The notes: generated by a model from the sequence alone, not told the origin. Numbered from the stretch's first letter, positions 39,287 through 46,868 are shown. The stretch: DNA of 64,000 nucleotides from JAWKRB01 sp041389885 (GCA_041389885.1 JAWKRB010000014.1:148136-212135); one strand, 5' to 3'. Numbers and translations are program-made.

Positions 39287-42004
39287 ATGAGCGACGCGGC
39301 TGCATCGACGTTGGCGCCGGGGACGCGGGTAGGCGGCCGGTTTGTGTTGGAGCGTCTCCTGCGGCGCGGCGTGCTGTGCGAGGTCTACCTCGCGCGCGGC
39401 GAGGGCGGAGGCACGGCGCGCTACGAGGTCCGCAGGGTGCATGGCCAGGCGCCCACGGGCGCGGAGACCTCCGTGCGACGCGAGCTCGAGCGGGTCGCGA
39501 GCGTCGGATGCCGGGTGATCCCGGCCCTCGCGGGGGTCGAGATCGACCCCGCGGGCCTGCTCGTCGTCACCGAGGCCCCCGAGGCCCTCGCGCCGCGCGA
39601 CACGCTGCGCGACCTCCTCCAGCGAGACGCGCGCGTCGCCGTGCCTGACGCGCTCCGCATCCTCAAGGAGATCGCGCGCGCCCTCGACGCGCTCCACGCG
39701 CTCGTGCCCCCGGTGGTGCACCGCGGGCTGTCGCCCGAGAACGTGCTGCTGATGGATCGCCGCCGTCGCATCTGGGTCACGGAGTGCGGCCTCGCCCACG
39801 CGCTCACCGCCGCGGGGGTGATCTCGCCGCGCAGCGCCGTGTCTGAGAGCGCGTACGGCAGCCCCGACGAGCTCCTGCACCGCGCGACGACGCGCGGCGA
39901 CGTGTTCACCTTCGCGTCGCTCGCCTACGAGGTTCTGTCGGGCAAGCCCGCATACGGGGGCGCCTCAGCCGCCGCGGTCGAGGGCGCGCTGCTCCGCGGA
40001 GCGCGGCCTAGCCTGAGCGAGGCCCTGGGCGCGCAGTCCGAGCGGGCCGACGCGGTGCTGGCGCAGGCGTGGAGCTCCGACCCGCAGCTGGCCTTCGCCC
40101 GCGCCTCGGAGCTCGCGGCGGCCCTTGAGGTCGCGCTGGAGTCGAAGAGCGGCGGAGGCTTCTCGTCCAAGACGATCATCGGGTTGGGCTCGCCGAGCGC
40201 CAAGGGACCGCCGGCTGCGTCGCGCCCGAGCGCGCCCAGGGCCGCGCCGCCCGCGGGATTCGCCTCTCCCCCGGTCGCGCCCCGCGCGCTGCCGCCGACG
40301 CAGAAGGTGCTGGTGCCGAGGATTCACCCGCCGGGCACGCAGCCCGTGGCGCCGGTCGCCCCCTCCGCCGAAGACCCTGCCGCGCCGAAGCTCGGCGCTG
40401 AAGACCGACCGACGAAGCCCGCCGCGTCGCTCCGGGCGCGCGTGGCGACGCCCGAGTTCAACGACGTGACCCGGCCGGTGCGCATCGAGGTGCCGCCCGA
40501 GGCGGTGAGCGCCACGAAGGCTGGGGAGTCCAGCGCGCCCGAGGTGAACCAGGAGCCCCCCGCGAGGGACTCCTGGGAGGCCATGCTCGATGTCGACCTG
40601 CCGCCGCAGGAGAGCACGGCGGTGCTCCCCCCCGTCGACGCCCCGCCGAGCCCGCCGCCGTCCGAGGGGGTCGAGGAGGCGCCCCAGGTGACCGCGCCGT
40701 CGGCGGACGAGGCGCCGACGTTGGTGCCGCCGACCCCAGCGAGCGAAGACGCCGATGACCTCGAGCTGGAGGCGCTGTTGGACGTGTCGGCGGAGGCGCA
40801 GACCGTTCGACCGCCTCGGGTGAGCGAGGCTCCGCCCTTGCCCCCTCCCGCGGCTCGGAGGAGCACCACGCCGCCGCCTCCTCCGCCCCCGCGCGCGTCG
40901 CAGGCGCCGAGCCTGCCGCCGTCTGCGCCGGCGGATGCGCACGCCGAGGTCGATTTCGACGGGCTCCAGTCAATGGCCGCGAGCGCCCAAGAGATCCCTG
41001 AAGCGCCGCCGCTGGAGCCTCAGGCGCCGCCGCTGGAGCCCCAGGCGCTGCCCTTGGAGCCTCAGGCGCCGCCGCTGGATCCTCAGGCGCCGGCGGAGTT
41101 CGACCGGCTCCCCTCGCTGTTTGACGGGACCGACGAGGCCCCGTCCGTGCCGCCTCCTGTCGCGACGCTTCCGCCCGTGCCGCCGCCGACGTCTGCGATG
41201 CACGAGGCCGCGCCGTCGCGGGCGGTGTACCCAGAGCTCACGGTCGCCGCGGCCGACAGCGTGCTCGAGGGCTCGAAGACCCTCGCGGGCAGGGGGAGGT
41301 CGGCGGCCGTGGTCGTCGGCGTCGTGCTGGTCGTCGCGGGGGTCGTCGGCGGCGGCCTCGCGTGGAAGCGCGCGCAGGAGCCGGCGACGCCGCCCGTCGC
41401 GCTGGCTCCCGAGGCAGACGCGGGGCCCGCGACGCCGGCGCCGGCCGCGCTCGAGGACGCGGCGCTCCCCACCGCGGTCGACGTCGGCGCGGCGCCCACC
41501 TCGGACGTGGTCGACGACACCGACGCGGCCCTCGCCGCCCAGAACCAGGCGGACGTCGCCGAGGTCGCGCCCGATCACGACCTCGCCGACGCGGCGATCG
41601 ACGCGGTCCCTGGGACGGCCGACGCCAGCGCGGCGATCGAGGCGCCCCTCGTGACGGCCGACGCGGGCCCGCCGCCCCCCTCGACGGACGGGGGCCTCTT
41701 CGCGCCCGTCATTCGGGGTGAACCCCTGCGGGGACACCCCCGGTACCGTGAGTTTCGTGCGCTCGAAGACGCGATGTACGATGACGTGATCCGCTGCGCC
41801 GCGGGGAGTCACCGTCGGCGCGTTCGGGTGTCGGTGCGATACGTCGGGGCCACCGGGTTGGTCGACCGCGTGCGCGTCGCCGCGCCCTACAGCGGCGGAG
41901 AGACCGGGGCCTGCATCGAGGCCGTCGTGCGCCGACACCCCGTGGGGCGGTTCTCTTCCGAGGACTGGGAGACCTACTTCGTCTTCGACCCCGACGACGC
42001 GTAG
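39287..42004 (+). CDS. Kinase-fold protein lacking catalytic residues (pseudokinase) with AgmX/TonB-like C-terminus
   Basis: 905 residues from ATG 39287. Residues about 15-285 follow the Ser/Thr kinase fold, but key residues are changed. The beta-3 Lys position reads YEVRRV, HRD reads HRG (residues 145-147, catalytic Asp missing), and DFG reads ECG (166-168). A long Pro/Ala-rich region with PLEPQAP repeats (near 580-605) precedes one membrane helix at about 672-692. The last 90 residues (RGHPRYREFRALED to YFVFDPDDA) resemble the domain at the end of AgmX-type proteins. It is probably a membrane scaffold or ATP/ligand sensor rather than an active kinase. Confidence 0.8.
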   Translation: MSDAAASTLAPGTRVGGRFVLERLLRRGVLCEVYLARGEGGGTARYEVRRVHGQAPTGAETSVRRELERVASVGCRVIPALAGVEIDPAGLLVVTEAPEALAPRDTLRDLLQRDARVAVPDALRILKEIARALDALHALVPPVVHRGLSPENVLLMDRRRRIWVTECGLAHALTAAGVISPRSAVSESAYGSPDELLHRATTRGDVFTFASLAYEVLSGKPAYGGASAAAVEGALLRGARPSLSEALGAQSERADAVLAQAWSSDPQLAFARASELAAALEVALESKSGGGFSSKTIIGLGSPSAKGPPAASRPSAPRAAPPAGFASPPVAPRALPPTQKVLVPRIHPPGTQPVAPVAPSAEDPAAPKLGAEDRPTKPAASLRARVATPEFNDVTRPVRIEVPPEAVSATKAGESSAPEVNQEPPARDSWEAMLDVDLPPQESTAVLPPVDAPPSPPPSEGVEEAPQVTAPSADEAPTLVPPTPASEDADDLELEALLDVSAEAQTVRPPRVSEAPPLPPPAARRSTTPPPPPPPRASQAPSLPPSAPADAHAEVDFDGLQSMAASAQEIPEAPPLEPQAPPLEPQALPLEPQAPPLDPQAPAEFDRLPSLFDGTDEAPSVPPPVATLPPVPPPTSAMHEAAPSRAVYPELTVAAADSVLEGSKTLAGRGRSAAVVVGVVLVVAGVVGGGLAWKRAQEPATPPVALAPEADAGPATPAPAALEDAALPTAVDVGAAPTSDVVDDTDAALAAQNQADVAEVAPDHDLADAAIDAVPGTADASAAIEAPLVTADAGPPPPSTDGGLFAPVIRGEPLRGHPRYREFRALEDAMYDDVIRCAAGSHRRRVRVSVRYVGATGLVDRVRVAAPYSGGETGACIEAVVRRHPVGRFSSEDWETYFVFDPDDA

Positions 42005-42130
42005 CGACTTCGCGCGCCGTCGCGCGGGCTTCCGAGACAGACTACGTCGAGCGACGCCTTGCGTCTACGGGGCGCCTTCGGGCACTGTACATGAGTTCAG
42101 CGCCGGGCGCGCTGGGCCTGGAGGTGTCTG

Positions 42131-42481
42131 ATGTCACGATCTGCTCCATCGCTGTTCGCGCGCGACGACGCGCGGTCGCCTGAGGCTCATGTCCGCGTCG
42201 AGCGCGCGGAGTCGTGGGGCCGCCCCCGGCGAGTCGAGCTCGCCATGCCGCCCAGGGGCGGGGAGGGCGTCGGGTTCGCGGCCCTTGCGGCGGTGAACGA
42301 CGCGGAGGTCGCCTTCGACCTGATCGCGGATACCTTTGGGCGCCTTGAGCTTCGCCAGCGCGAGGCGTGGGCGAGGGAGCTCGGGCTCGATCCCCGAGGC
42401 GCGAACCTGAGCGCGCTGCCGTCGGTCTCGCGAGAAGAGGGCCTCGACGCGACCGAGTTCCTCGCGAGGATGAGCGCGTGA
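42131..42481 (+). CDS. Hypothetical protein, paralogue of a prophage gene across the attachment site
   Basis: 116 residues, soluble. The C-terminal 50 residues (RLELRQREAWARELGLDP to LARMSA) align with the 71-residue protein encoded at 43683 inside the prophage (RLELQQREAWALELGIDP to LVARLSA). The gene ends 66 bases before the tRNA-Lys fragment, on the host side. It may therefore be a remnant of an earlier element at this site. No family recognised. Confidence 0.6.
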   Translation: MSRSAPSLFARDDARSPEAHVRVERAESWGRPRRVELAMPPRGGEGVGFAALAAVNDAEVAFDLIADTFGRLELRQREAWARELGLDPRGANLSALPSVSREEGLDATEFLARMSA

Positions 42482-42521
42482 GGTGAGGGGGCCGCGCCCC
42501 CGCGACGCCCCAGAAACGCGA

Positions 42522-42544
42522 AAGGCCCTGGAAACCAGGGCCTT
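42522..42544 (-). terminator. Hairpin terminator of the tRNA-Lys locus
   Basis: AAGGCCCTGG and CCAGGGCCTT form a perfect ten-base-pair stem with a three-base loop. On the minus strand it lies a few bases downstream of the encoded CCA end of the tRNA fragment and is followed by TCGCGTTTC. Because the stem is symmetric, it can also stop transcription of the plus-strand gene ending at 42481. Confidence 0.7.
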
Positions 42545-42546
42545 CG

Positions 42547-42597
42547 TGGTGGGTCATGAAGGACTTGAACCTTCAGCCAACGGATTAAGAGTCCGCC
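42547..42597 (-). other. 3' half of tRNA-Lys(CTT): probable attachment site of the prophage
   Basis: Read on the minus strand, the segment has the right arm of the anticodon stem with loop CTCTTAA (anticodon CTT), a T arm GAAGG-TTCAAGT-CCTTC, the acceptor strand ATGACCC, discriminator A and encoded CCA. The expected 5' half (GGGTCAT acceptor and D arm) is absent upstream. Instead unrelated sequence follows. Such 3' fragments are left when an integrative element recombines within a tRNA gene. The 11-base string CAGCCAACGGA occurs at 42574 and again at 42600, next to the likely crossover. Confidence 0.7.
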
Positions 42598-42963
42598 AAC
42601 AGCCAACGGACGATTCGCGCGAAACGCCTTCTGCCAAGGTGCTTCCGCTGCTGCCGCGCCCTCGAAGGCTCCGCGGTGCAGCAGATGTGCAGCAGGGCGG
42701 CGCGAAGACCTCCAAGGACTCCAAGACCTCGAAGGGGTAGGCCCTGGAGTCCTGGACTCCCTTGCCCGGCGCGCCGCGGGGCTCTCTCGCTGGAGCTCTG
42801 GCGCTGACGTTTCCGACCCCTCGCGCACCCCTTCTGCGACGGCCGATCCGCGGAGCCGGACAGGGTACGACCGCTGCCCCCGTTGCCCATACCGAAGTGG
42901 CGCGCTCACTGTTCAGTCGTTCAGTGCCCCGTCGGGTGCTGCACCACACCAGGGAGACCAGCG
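42598..42963. promoter_or_regulatory. Left-end non-coding region of the prophage
   Basis: About 370 bases without a supported gene. It holds a second copy of CAGCCAACGGA, and an inverted repeat CACTG-N10-CAGTG at 42907-42926 whose interior contains two direct TTCAGT units. The repeat lies about 38 bases before ATG 42964 and is a candidate operator for the first prophage gene. Confidence 0.4.
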
Positions 42964-43686
42964 ATGCCGACCACGATCCGAGTCCCGGACCTCGCCCAGC
43001 GCCTCGACGCCCAGGGCCTCACCACCGCCGAGCTCTCGCTCGTGCGCCTCACCCTCGCCGACGTCGACCGGCTGACCCGCGGCGACTCGATCACCGTCCG
43101 CGACGCCGGGCCCCTGGCGAAGCTCCTCGGCGTGCGTGTCTCGGAGATCGAGGTCTCGGCCGGCCGAGGTAGTGCGGACGAGGACCCGAGCGAGGGGGGC
43201 GCTCCCTTCGAGGTCGACAGCTATCCCTGCGACGACGATCCGGTGGTGATCGAGGCCTCGGCGCCGGCGCCCCGCGAGGACACCGGGCGCGAGGAGGCCA
43301 CGGTGCCCCCGATGGAAGTCGCCCTGCGCGCCGTGGTCGCCGACGCGCCCGGGCTCTACCGCGACGAAGACCTCGAACTCGTCGGCGCCGTGCTCTCGCT
43401 CGGTGAGGCGCCCTCGGGGGTGAGCCGCCGAGGCATGGAGGTGATCGCCCGGGGCTGGCTCGACCTGGCGCTCGGGTGCCGCGGGATGGAGGAGGACGCC
43501 GTGCCCGCGATCCTCGCCGCCGCGCTCGCGTCCGACGAGTCGCGGGTGAGGGGCATGGGGGCGAAGATCACCGCGCGCCTCGAGGGGCAGCGGCGCGCGC
43601 CGGCCAGGGGCGCCACGAAGAGCGGCTCGTCGAAGAGCGGCGCGAAGGGCTCGTCGAAGGCCCAGCCCGAGGGAGACGTCGCGTGA
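42964..43686 (+). CDS. Prophage hypothetical protein, possible DNA-binding N-terminus
   Basis: 240 residues from ATG 42964 after AGGGAGA. Residues about 1-60 include AQRLDAQGLTTAELSLVRLTLADVDRL and a segment GPLAKLLGVRVSEIEV, which resembles the end of a Cro/XRE-type helix-turn-helix domain. The middle is acidic. The tail is Ser/Lys/Gly-rich. It is the first gene from the attachment site and is coupled by GTGA to the next. A regulator is possible but not shown. Confidence 0.6.
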   Translation: MPTTIRVPDLAQRLDAQGLTTAELSLVRLTLADVDRLTRGDSITVRDAGPLAKLLGVRVSEIEVSAGRGSADEDPSEGGAPFEVDSYPCDDDPVVIEASAPAPREDTGREEATVPPMEVALRAVVADAPGLYRDEDLELVGAVLSLGEAPSGVSRRGMEVIARGWLDLALGCRGMEEDAVPAILAAALASDESRVRGMGAKITARLEGQRRAPARGATKSGSSKSGAKGSSKAQPEGDVA

Positions 43687-43898
43687 GCGCCCTGCACACC
43701 GAACCCCCGGCGAACGACACCGGCTCCGTCTCCGACCGCATCGTCGACCTCGTCGCGAGGCTGGAGCTGCAGCAGCGTGAGGCGTGGGCGCTGGAGCTGG
43801 GCATCGACCCGGCGACGGCCGATCTCCTGGCGCTGCCGCCCGTGCCGCCCTCCTGCCCCGACGACGTCTACGCGCTCGTCGCCCGCCTGAGCGCGTGA
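43683..43898 (+). CDS. Small prophage protein, paralogue of the gene at 42131
   Basis: 71 residues from GTG 43683, overlapping the upstream stop. The core RLELQQREAWALELGIDPATADLLALPPVP is shared with the C-terminus of the host-side gene at 42131. The pattern is helix, then an acidic/Pro segment, then helix. No family recognised. The two adjacent plus-strand genes seem to form their own transcript, opposite to the late operon. Confidence 0.6.
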   Translation: MSALHTEPPANDTGSVSDRIVDLVARLELQQREAWALELGIDPATADLLALPPVPPSCPDDVYALVARLSA

Positions 43899-44050
43899 GC
43901 ACCCCGGAGCGAGGCCGCGCAGGGTGCCGGGAGTCGTCGAGGGCGGCGGCGCTGCTCGAGGAGCGCGCGGCGGCCGTCGATCCCGTTCGACCGGCTCAGG
44001 GGGTGACGACGTGCTCGGGGTCACATGGCGGGCCTCCTGGTGTTCGACGG

Positions 44051-44103
44051 GTCGTGTGAACAAACCCGGGTCGTGTGAACAAACTCGCGGCCTGTGAACG
44101 AAC
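44051..44103. repeat. Three tandem direct repeats with 19-base period
   Basis: GTCGTGTGAACAAAC at 44051 and 44070 is repeated exactly, and GGCCTGTGAACGAAC at 44089 is a third, slightly diverged copy. The spacing is 19 bases each time. They lie in the 229-base gap between the convergent plus-strand pair and the end of the late operon, just beyond the last late gene. They could be protein-binding sites, but nothing proves it. Confidence 0.65.
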
Positions 44104-44127
44104 GGCGCCCAGAATCCGAGCGCGGGG

Positions 44128-44232
44128 TCACCGCGACAGCCGCACCAGCGCCCACACGTCCGGCTTGCCCCGCGACAGCACGAGCACGAGGGCGAGGAGC
44201 CACCACCACGCGAGGCGTGCGAGGCGGATCAC
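44128..44232 (-). CDS. Small membrane protein at the end of the prophage lysis region
   Basis: 34 residues from GTG 44232: a hydrophobic helix (LARLAWWWLLALVLVLS) and a basic tail. It overlaps the stop of the preceding small gene by GTGA, in a run of four coupled genes. It is probably a lysis-related or accessory membrane peptide. No family recognised. Confidence 0.5.
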   Translation of the reverse strand: MIRLARLAWWWLLALVLVLSRGKPDVWALVRLSR

Positions 44233-44378
44233 CGCTCGCGCCCCGCATCGAGCGCGCGGATCGCGGGATGCACCCGCACGGCCTCGCCCTCGCTCAGCAG
44301 CGCGAGCACGGTCAGCGCGCCGGGGATGCCGACCGCCAGTGCGACCGCGACCCCGAGGGCGATCAGCACGCGCCTCAC
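44229..44378 (-). CDS. Small membrane protein in the prophage lysis region
   Basis: 49 residues from GTG 44378: one N-terminal helix (VLIALGVAVALAVGIPGALTVLAL) followed by a charged tail (GEAVRVHPAIRALDAGRER). It overlaps both neighbours by GTGA. The size and position between a lipoprotein gene and another small membrane protein would suit a spanin-like or holin-accessory role, but I see no diagnostic motif. Confidence 0.55.
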   Translation of the reverse strand: MRRVLIALGVAVALAVGIPGALTVLALLSEGEAVRVHPAIRALDAGRER

Positions 44379-44854
44379 GGTGCCACCCCGCCGAGCGCCG
44401 GCAGACGCGACCGCGGCGGCGCCTCGTCGCGCACGCAGCGCTCGAGGTGGTCGCCTGCGTCGGGGTCCTGCGCCGCTGCGTCCCAGCTCGCCAGCCCCCG
44501 CGCGTGGCGCGAGAGCAGGTCCGCGGGGTCGGCGACCAGGCGCACGACGAGCTCGGCGACGAGACCCACCACCGCGCCCGCGACCGCGAGGGGCAGCGAC
44601 GCATCAGGCGCTGCGCGCTCCAGCGCGACGCCGGTGCCCGCGAGGAGTGCGCCGGCGGACAGCACCACCGGGCGCGCGATGCCTGCCGCCTGCGCCGCCC
44701 TGACGTGGCCGTTGAGGCGAGCGGCGCAGCGCATCCCGGCGTCGAAGGCCTCGGGCGCGTGGAGCGCGCGGACCTGGGCGTCGGTGATGAGCGCGGGGAG
44801 CGGGGCGCACCCGAGCATCGCCACCGCGAGGAGGATCACCGTCGGCGACGCCAC
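44375..44854 (-). CDS. Prophage lipoprotein, possible outer-membrane lysis protein
   Basis: 159 residues from GTG 44854, which overlaps the end of the protease gene by 19 bases. The N-terminal sequence SPTVILLAVAMLGCAPLPAL gives a clear lipobox (MLGC), so the mature protein should be lipid-anchored. A hydrophobic stretch near 75-110 follows (VVLSAGALLAGTGVALE and LPLAVAGAVVGLVAELV). An o-spanin role would fit its place next to the lytic enzyme, though it is longer than usual. Confidence 0.6.
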   Translation of the reverse strand: MASPTVILLAVAMLGCAPLPALITDAQVRALHAPEAFDAGMRCAARLNGHVRAAQAAGIARPVVLSAGALLAGTGVALERAAPDASLPLAVAGAVVGLVAELVVRLVADPADLLSRHARGLASWDAAAQDPDAGDHLERCVRDEAPPRSRLPALGGVAP

Positions 44855-46584
44855 AGCACGTCCCTCGGCGAGAGGATGCCCAGCGCGGCGCACGTCTTGG
44901 GGCCCAGCAGCCCGTCGACCTTGAGCCCCTCGGCGCGCTGGTAGCGCTCGATGGCGCCCGGGCCGCAGAAGCCTCGGCGCTCGAGCTCGACGACGATGCG
45001 CAGCGCGAGCTTCGCGGAGATGTCGGCCTCGGCCCAGTTCCAGATGAACACCGAGCCGGTGAGCGACTCCGCGAGGAGCAGCTCGACGTGATCCTGCGTG
45101 CTCGCGCGGTAGAGCTGGCGCGAGACGCGGACTCGGTCGGCGGGCGATCCGCCGGCGCGGGGGTAGTCCAGCCTCGCCCACGCGAGGCGCGCCGCGACCC
45201 AACCATCTCGGGGGCCGTCGGTGGTTCCGCCTCCGCCCCGCGCCCAATAGCACTGCGGCGCGCGCAGGCCGCAGATCGGTGACCACGCCTTCGCGATGCG
45301 GTGCCAGCCGGTGTGCGTGTCGGTCTCGGGGTCCTTGGTGAGGCAGGGGTAGTGGCAGTCCATCATCCGCGCCGCGGCGTCGGGGACGGCCTTGAGCACG
45401 GCCTCGCAGAGCGCGTTGGAGTCCGCAACGCTCTTCCAGACCTCCTGGTTCTGCATCACGCCGACGGCCGACTCGACGCCCAGGGCCGCGATGGTGTTCG
45501 CCGCGGTGATGCGGCCCAGGCCGATCATCGTCGCGAAGCCTTCGCGCTCGAGCGCGGGCGCCCAGCGGCGCGCCCAGGCGATGGCCTGCGCGGACTGCTG
45601 AGGGATCACGCCGGTGACGCCGTGGCGGCGCAGCTCGTCGACGAGCTTCATCGGGTCGCTGGGCAGCGGGTAGAGCCACATCCAGCGCCCGCCGATGGGG
45701 TCGAGGGCGTGGCGGGGCGCGGTTGCGGGGGCCGTCGCCGAAGGGGGCGCCATCGCGGCGAGGATCCCCGCCTCCATCGCGTCGAGGGGCGTGCCGAGCA
45801 GCTCGTCGACGTCGGCCGGGAGTGCTCGCGGGGGCAGCGGGGCGTCGACGCGGCGCACGACGCGCATCGCGTGGGCCTCGCCGCACCACGGCGCGCGCGT
45901 CCAGGCGAAGGGCAGCCAGGCGTAGCCGCCGTCGCGCCAGGAGGTGCCCCAGGAGTTGCGCACCCGCCAGCAGCGGCGCGCGAGGTCGTAGCCGACGAGC
46001 AGCACGGCGTGACCGCCCACCACCGGGCCCGAGGGCTCAGGGAGGGTGTCGCCGTCGAAGCTCATCCAGTCCTCGGTGACCTGCAGGCCGACGACGACGG
46101 GATGCCCCGCGTCGAGCTCGGTGGCGATCGTGGCGACGTCGAAGTCCAGCGGCTCGGTCGAGACCAGCCGCGGCGCGTGGTCGGCGAGAGGACGCGGGGG
46201 GCGCGTCCATCGCTCGCCCCAGGTGCCCGGCGGCTCGGCCTCCTCGCGCTCCCAGCCCACGCCGAGCACCGCGACGCCGTCGGCGATGATGGCGCCCGAG
46301 TCTTCGTTGGCGGTGCCGATCAGCTGGCGCTCGCGGAGGTAGAGGGCGGCGCGGTCAGGCCGCTCGGCGGCGTAGCCTGCGCGCGGGAGCAGCGCCTCGA
46401 TGCCCGCGGCGAGGGCCTGCGCGGTGCAGCTCCCCACGGCGTGCTGGTCGTAGACCGGGGGGAGGTGCTCGAGCAGCACCTGCTCGCGCAGGCCTGCGGT
46501 GCCCGCGACGGCGGTGCGGGCACCGGCGTGAGGCGCGCGGCCGAGAGATTCGGGCGAGCGCCAGCCGAAGGTGCGGGGGGTCAT
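44836..46584 (-). CDS. Papain-family (C1A) cysteine protease fused to a cell-wall module; candidate prophage lytic enzyme
   Basis: 582 residues from ATG 46584. The N-terminal 240 residues are a C1A peptidase: oxyanion Gln47 and catalytic Cys53 in YDQHAVGSCTAQALA, catalytic His192 in VVGGHAVLLVGYD and Asn210 in RNSWGTSWRDGGYAW. Residues about 300-530 look like a TIM-barrel glycosidase-type domain (WMWLYPLPSDPMKLVDELRR, VIPQQSAQ, MMDCHYPCLT). A peptidoglycan-binding-like end follows (YQRAEGLKVDGLLGPKTCAALG). The position between holin-like and lipoprotein genes suggests a lysis or virion-associated role. The middle-domain call is tentative. Confidence 0.8.
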   Translation of the reverse strand: MTPRTFGWRSPESLGRAPHAGARTAVAGTAGLREQVLLEHLPPVYDQHAVGSCTAQALAAGIEALLPRAGYAAERPDRAALYLRERQLIGTANEDSGAIIADGVAVLGVGWEREEAEPPGTWGERWTRPPRPLADHAPRLVSTEPLDFDVATIATELDAGHPVVVGLQVTEDWMSFDGDTLPEPSGPVVGGHAVLLVGYDLARRCWRVRNSWGTSWRDGGYAWLPFAWTRAPWCGEAHAMRVVRRVDAPLPPRALPADVDELLGTPLDAMEAGILAAMAPPSATAPATAPRHALDPIGGRWMWLYPLPSDPMKLVDELRRHGVTGVIPQQSAQAIAWARRWAPALEREGFATMIGLGRITAANTIAALGVESAVGVMQNQEVWKSVADSNALCEAVLKAVPDAAARMMDCHYPCLTKDPETDTHTGWHRIAKAWSPICGLRAPQCYWARGGGGTTDGPRDGWVAARLAWARLDYPRAGGSPADRVRVSRQLYRASTQDHVELLLAESLTGSVFIWNWAEADISAKLALRIVVELERRGFCGPGAIERYQRAEGLKVDGLLGPKTCAALGILSPRDVLWRRRR

Positions 46585-46868
46585 GGCCCCTCCACGGCGG
46601 CGCGCGCGGCGGCGCGCGCGGCGGCGGCGAGCTCGATCAGCGCGACGCCGAGCCGCGTGGCCGCGTCGGGCGAGAGCGCGATGCCTGTCAGGGCGGCGTC
46701 GTCGAGGAGGACGGTCACCACGCCCGCGCTGTGCCCGATGGGCGCGTCGTCGGCGCCGAGGTCGTCGCGGAGGTCGAAGGCGAACGCCTCGCCGCGGTCG
46801 TGGGCGGACTGCCCGACGTCACGCTGGCGCTGCTCTCGCGCGGCCGCGATGTCCACCACGGTGCTCAC
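46581..46868 (-). CDS. Small prophage protein upstream of the lytic enzyme
   Basis: 95 residues from GTG 46868, overlapping the upstream gene by GTGA and the downstream gene by ATGA. The first part is polar and helical (VVDIAAAREQRQRDVGQSAH). The rest is a small alpha/beta region ending in an Ala-rich helix. No family recognised. Strict coupling on both sides places it in the lysis operon. Confidence 0.6.
   Translation of the reverse strand: MSTVVDIAAAREQRQRDVGQSAHDRGEAFAFDLRDDLGADDAPIGHSAGVVTVLLDDAALTGIALSPDAATRLGVALIELAAAARAAARAAVEGP

Noticed and set aside
40990..41100. CRISPR or tandem-repeat array in the pseudokinase gene
   Set aside because: The repeated CTGGAGCCTCAGGCG units encode PLEPQAP in frame and have no spacers, so this is a repetitive protein linker.
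42547..42625. A complete tRNA-Lys gene
   Set aside because: The 5' acceptor strand complementary to ATGACCC and a D arm are absent upstream on the minus strand, so only a 3' half is supported.
42483..42740. An open frame with GLEPSANGLRVR across the tRNA-Lys region, read as a protein
   Set aside because: It is the antisense translation of the tRNA fragment, a well-known type of false gene. There is no ribosome site, and the tRNA structure explains the sequence.
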